The position numbers and the translations under genes were made by a program. Below, piece after piece: positions 60,996 to 64,000 of a stretch of 64,000 nt of DNA. The notes beneath the pieces were generated by a model that was given only the letters and a program-made list of their open reading frames with translations, had not been told where the DNA came from and did not search any database. Each line of letters opens with the position of its first letter. The first letter of the stretch is position 1. Origin of the DNA: an uncultured Rhodocyclaceae bacterium (GTDB taxonomy: Bacteria > Pseudomonadota > Gammaproteobacteria > Burkholderiales > Rhodocyclaceae); contig CAKQRL010000008.1 of the NCBI GenBank assembly GCA_934271525.1, positions 1 through 64,000 on the forward strand, written 5' to 3'.

Positions 60996-61547
60996 ATGGC
61001 TGAAAGCATCACCATCGCACGCCCTTATGCCCAAGCTGTCTATGCCATCGCTCGTGAAAAAGGCAAGGAAAAAGACTGGGAAAAATGGCTAGAAAAATTG
61101 TCGGCAATTGCGCAAAATGCACAAGTGTTGAGTGTAATTAAAAACCCGCTTGTTCCCAAAAAAGACGTGGTGAGTTTGCTCTACAACATTTTGAATGAAA
61201 AAATTGAAAAAAATACCGCGTTGACCGTGGGGAATTTGCTTTATTTGATGGCAGAAAACGGTCGATTACCTTTGTTACCCGAAGTTTTTGCATTGTTTCG
61301 GCAATATGTGGCAGAAGCGGCTGGGGAAAAGGAAGCGGTGATTTATTCGGCTTTTCCTTTGGATGACAAGCAAGTTGCCGCACTTTTAAAAGAAGTTGCC
61401 CCGCATTTTGGCAATGTTCATTTAATAGGGCGCGTGGTGGTGGATGAAAGCTTAATCGGCGGCGTGCGTGTTTGTGTGGGCGACAAAGTGCTAGATATGT
61501 CTGTTCGCAGCCAATTAGACCAAATGGCTGTGGCATTGAGCAATTAG
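60996..61547 (+). CDS. atpH: ATP synthase F1 subunit delta
   Basis: 183 residues, joins stator to F1. ARPYAQAVYAIA at the start and VDESLIGGVRVCVGDKVLDMSVRSQLDQM near 150-178 are typical. It starts at the base after the atpF stop. A full repeat unit is read as TALTVGN near 74-80, with family-like residues. Confidence 0.97.
   Translation: MAESITIARPYAQAVYAIAREKGKEKDWEKWLEKLSAIAQNAQVLSVIKNPLVPKKDVVSLLYNILNEKIEKNTALTVGNLLYLMAENGRLPLLPEVFALFRQYVAEAAGEKEAVIYSAFPLDDKQVAALLKEVAPHFGNVHLIGRVVVDESLIGGVRVCVGDKVLDMSVRSQLDQMAVALSN
61220..61230 (-). repeat. Single uptake-like unit inside atpH
   Basis: CCACGGTCAAC on the minus strand with exactly six bases and T7, in native codons of the delta subunit. 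Confidence 0.92.
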
Positions 61548-61556
61548 GAGATTTTC

Positions 61557-63095
61557 ATGCAGTTGAATCCTTCTGAAATTTCGGAACTGATTAAAAACAA
61601 AATCCAAAATTTACAAAGTGCCAATGAAGTGCGCACGCAAGGCACGGTGATATCCGTTACGGATGGCATTTGTCGCGTGCATGGCTTGCAAGATGTGATG
61701 CAAGGTGAAATGGTGGAGTTTGCGGGCGGCACTTATGGAATGGCGTTGAACTTGGAGCGCGATTCAGTCGGTGTTGTGGTTTTGGGCGAATATCTGCAAA
61801 TTTCAGAAGGCGATGTGGTGAAAACCACCGGGCGCATTTTGGAAGTGCCCGTTGGACCAGAATTATTGGGGCGTGTGGTGGATCCTTTGGGTAGACCTTT
61901 GGATGGCAAAGGACCTATCAATGCCAAACTCACCGATAAAATTGAAAAAGTTGCTCCCGGCGTGATTTGGCGCAAATCGGTCTCGCAACCTGTGGAAACA
62001 GGGCTAAAATGCGTGGATTCAATGGTGCCAATTGGGCGCGGCCAACGCGAACTCATCATTGGCGACCGCCAAACAGGCAAAACCGCCGTGGCCATTGATA
62101 CCATCATCAACCAAAAAGGCAAAAACTTATTTTGTATTTATGTGGCGGTTGGGCAAAAGGCTTCCACCATCGCCAATGTGGTGCGCAAATTAGAAGAACA
62201 CGGCGCAATGGAATACACCATTGTGGTGGCGGGTTCGGCATCGGAAACGGCGGCTTTGCAATATATTGCGCCTTATTCTGGCTCCACAATGGGTGAATAT
62301 TTCCGCGATCGTGGAATGGATTGCTTAATCATCCACGATGACTTGACCAAACAAGCTTGGGCGTATCGTCAAATTTCATTGTTGTTGCGCCGCCCGCCTG
62401 GTCGCGAAGCTTATCCGGGCGATGTGTTTTATTTGCATTCGCGTTTGTTGGAACGTGCGGCACGTGTTAATGATCAATATGTTGAAAAATTCACCAATGG
62501 CGAAGTCAAAGGCAAAACGGGTTCTTTAACCGCCTTGCCGATTATTGAAACGCAAGCGGGCGACGTTTCTGCCTTTGTGCCAACCAACGTGATTTCCATT
62601 ACAGACGGACAAATCTTTTTGGAAACAGATTTGTTTAATGCTGGCATTCGGCCAGCCATCAATGCGGGTATTTCGGTTTCTCGCGTGGGCGGTGCCGCGC
62701 AAACCAAGGTTATTAAAAAATTGGGTGGCGGCGTGCGCTTGGCGTTGGCACAATACCGCGAACTTGCCGCTTTTGCGCAATTTGCATCAGACTTGGACGA
62801 TGCCACGCGCAAGCAGTTGGAACGCGGCAAACTCGTTACCGAATTGATGAAACAACCGCAATATTCCCCGATGAGCGTCTCAGAAATGGCGGTTACGCTT
62901 TACGCGTCAGACAAAGGCTATTTTGATGATGTAGATGTCAAACGCGCTTTGGAATGCGAAAAAGCGATGATTGCCTACTTGAAAGCGAATTCATCTGCCG
63001 TTTTAAACAAAATTCAAGAAACGGCTGGCTGGGATGACGACATTGAAAAAGAACTGGCAAGTGGCATTGCCGCTTTCAAGGCGACTTGGGCGTAG
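61557..63095 (+). CDS. atpA: ATP synthase F1 subunit alpha
   Basis: 512 residues. P-loop GDRQTGKTAVAID near 169-181, and SITDGQIFLETDLFNAGIRPAINAGISVSRVGGAAQ near 344-380 with the Arg finger. AGGAG before the ATG. Confidence 0.99.
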   Translation: MQLNPSEISELIKNKIQNLQSANEVRTQGTVISVTDGICRVHGLQDVMQGEMVEFAGGTYGMALNLERDSVGVVVLGEYLQISEGDVVKTTGRILEVPVGPELLGRVVDPLGRPLDGKGPINAKLTDKIEKVAPGVIWRKSVSQPVETGLKCVDSMVPIGRGQRELIIGDRQTGKTAVAIDTIINQKGKNLFCIYVAVGQKASTIANVVRKLEEHGAMEYTIVVAGSASETAALQYIAPYSGSTMGEYFRDRGMDCLIIHDDLTKQAWAYRQISLLLRRPPGREAYPGDVFYLHSRLLERAARVNDQYVEKFTNGEVKGKTGSLTALPIIETQAGDVSAFVPTNVISITDGQIFLETDLFNAGIRPAINAGISVSRVGGAAQTKVIKKLGGGVRLALAQYRELAAFAQFASDLDDATRKQLERGKLVTELMKQPQYSPMSVSEMAVTLYASDKGYFDDVDVKRALECEKAMIAYLKANSSAVLNKIQETAGWDDDIEKELASGIAAFKATWA

Positions 63096-63117
63096 CCAAA
63101 ATTAGGGGGAGAATTTT

Positions 63118-63987
63118 ATGCCAAGCGGCAAAGAGATTCGCAATAAGATTAGAAGCGTAGAAAATACGCAGAAAATCACCAAAGCCATGGAAATGGTAGC
63201 GGCCTCCAAAATGCGCAAGGCGCAAGATCGGATGCGTGCCGCTCGCCCGTATGGCGACAAAATTCGGACAATGGCGGCGCACTTATCCAATGCTTTAACG
63301 GAATACAAACACCCTTTTTTGGAACACCGCGAGCAAAAGCATTTGGGTTTTATCTTGGTGACTTCGGATAAAGGTTTGTGCGGTGGGTTAAACGCCAATA
63401 TGTTGCGCTTGGTGTTGGCCAAATGCAAAGAATTGCAAAACAAGAACATTTCTTTTGAGGTGACTTGCTTGGGCAATAAGGGCTATTCCTTTATGCAGCG
63501 CTTTGGAGCAAAAATTGTCTCTTTTGCCACGGGTTTGGGCGATACGCCGCATTTGGAAAACCTAATCGGACCAATTAAAGTGCAGTTAGATGCCTATTTG
63601 AATGGCGATATTGATGCCATTTATATTGGTTACAACCGCTTTATCAACACGATGAAGCAAGAACCTGTTTTTGAGCAGTTGTTGCCTTTGTCTGACGACC
63701 ACTTTAATGAAGAAAAGACGAAGCGACCGGGTTGGGATTATTTGTATGAACCGAATGTCAAAACGGTTGTGGACGAATTGCTTTTGCGCTACATTGAAAT
63801 GCTGATTTACCAAGCGTTGGCGGAAAATATGGCCAGCGAACAATCGGCACGGATGGTGGCAATGAAGTCGGCATCGGATAATGCCAAGAACGTGATTGGT
63901 GAGATGACGTTGGCTTACAACAAAGCGCGTCAAGCCGCCATTACCACGGAATTAACAGAGATTGTGGCAGGTGCCGCAGCGGTTTAA
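63118..63987 (+). CDS. atpG: ATP synthase F1 subunit gamma
   Basis: 289 residues, the rotating shaft. Starts PSGKEIRNKIRSVENTQKITKAMEMVAASKM; ends ITTELTEIVAGAAAV. Complete in the window. atpD is expected just beyond the right edge. Confidence 0.98.
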   Translation: MPSGKEIRNKIRSVENTQKITKAMEMVAASKMRKAQDRMRAARPYGDKIRTMAAHLSNALTEYKHPFLEHREQKHLGFILVTSDKGLCGGLNANMLRLVLAKCKELQNKNISFEVTCLGNKGYSFMQRFGAKIVSFATGLGDTPHLENLIGPIKVQLDAYLNGDIDAIYIGYNRFINTMKQEPVFEQLLPLSDDHFNEEKTKRPGWDYLYEPNVKTVVDELLLRYIEMLIYQALAENMASEQSARMVAMKSASDNAKNVIGEMTLAYNKARQAAITTELTEIVAGAAAV

Positions 63988-64000
63988 GGCTTTATTTTTT

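Noticed and set aside
1..64000. CRISPR arrays, insertion sequences, prophage or defence islands
   Set aside because: No direct repeat arrays with unique spacers, no transposase, integrase, phage structural or restriction genes were seen.

Overview
The window looks like chromosomal core of a betaproteobacterium of moderate to low GC. The best lineage clues are the PriB sequence between rpsF and rpsR, the ahcY-metF pair behind an SAH riboswitch, the hemC-hemDX-hemY block, the rsmI/yraN/diaA/dolP cluster and the SPOR/DUF2802 pair. These are read from memory of the families, so the genus is not assigned. I saw no IS element, prophage, CRISPR array, rRNA or tRNA.

The most striking signal is a short repeat spread over the whole window. 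Its core is CCACGGTVAAC (V = A, C or G), and I count 47 exact copies on both strands, about one per 1.4 kb, plus several decayed ones. Most copies continue with six variable bases and a run of about seven T, giving a 24-nt unit. Two units head to head around one central base give a 49-bp palindrome-like element, seen at about 13 places. Single units also sit inside conserved genes (ppx, rplI, atpH, metE), overlap start and stop codons (hemC/hemD, the gene at 43092, ygfX-like, plsC), and a complete pair is read through in an ArnT-like gene. Density, two-orientation use, core plus T-tract design and in-gene copies resemble the DNA uptake sequences of Neisseriaceae and Pasteurellaceae, but the sequence matches neither. 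I propose a separate uptake-sequence dialect; a small ComEA-like protein and a PilB/GspE ATPase in the window fit with this.

Layout: 1-5.6 kb rpoH (with a perfect CIRCE operator upstream) and haem synthesis genes; 5.6-8.6 kb small conserved gene, dolP, diaA, rsmI, yraN, YjfB-like; 8.6-12 kb a three-gene ArnT-like/sialidase-like/membrane operon; 12-18 kb patatin-type Vd transporter, pyrC, lipoprotein, RlmL-like methylase, CoA-transferase; 18-24.7 kb recG, ridA, SPOR and DUF2802 proteins, FadL, Ppx; 24.7-28.5 kb etfBA and an acyl-CoA dehydrogenase; 28.6-36.5 kb rpsF-priB-rpsR-rplI and yceD-rpmF-plsX-fabHDG-acpP-fabF; 36.5-39 kb metE under a cobalamin riboswitch; 39-42 kb broken or switchable glycan genes and the ComEA-like gene; 42-46.3 kb an unrecognised three-gene envelope operon; 46.6-50 kb pgpA, envC, ctpA; 50-54.7 kb pilB/gspE-like, SAH riboswitch, ahcY, metF; 54.8-58.9 kb switchable glucosyltransferase, cold shock gene, tpiA, secG, plsC; 59-64 kb the atp operon up to atpG.

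Two genes for surface glycan modification are interrupted exactly at a run of ten G/C: an FkbM-type methyltransferase (41092-41101) and a GtrII-like glucosyltransferase (55731-55740). In both, one extra base (11) or two fewer (8) restores a full-length frame, so both look phase-variable and OFF in this assembly. A GT61-like gene beside the first has two frameshifts. Methionine-cycle genes are split over two riboswitch-controlled loci (metE by B12, ahcY-metF by SAH).
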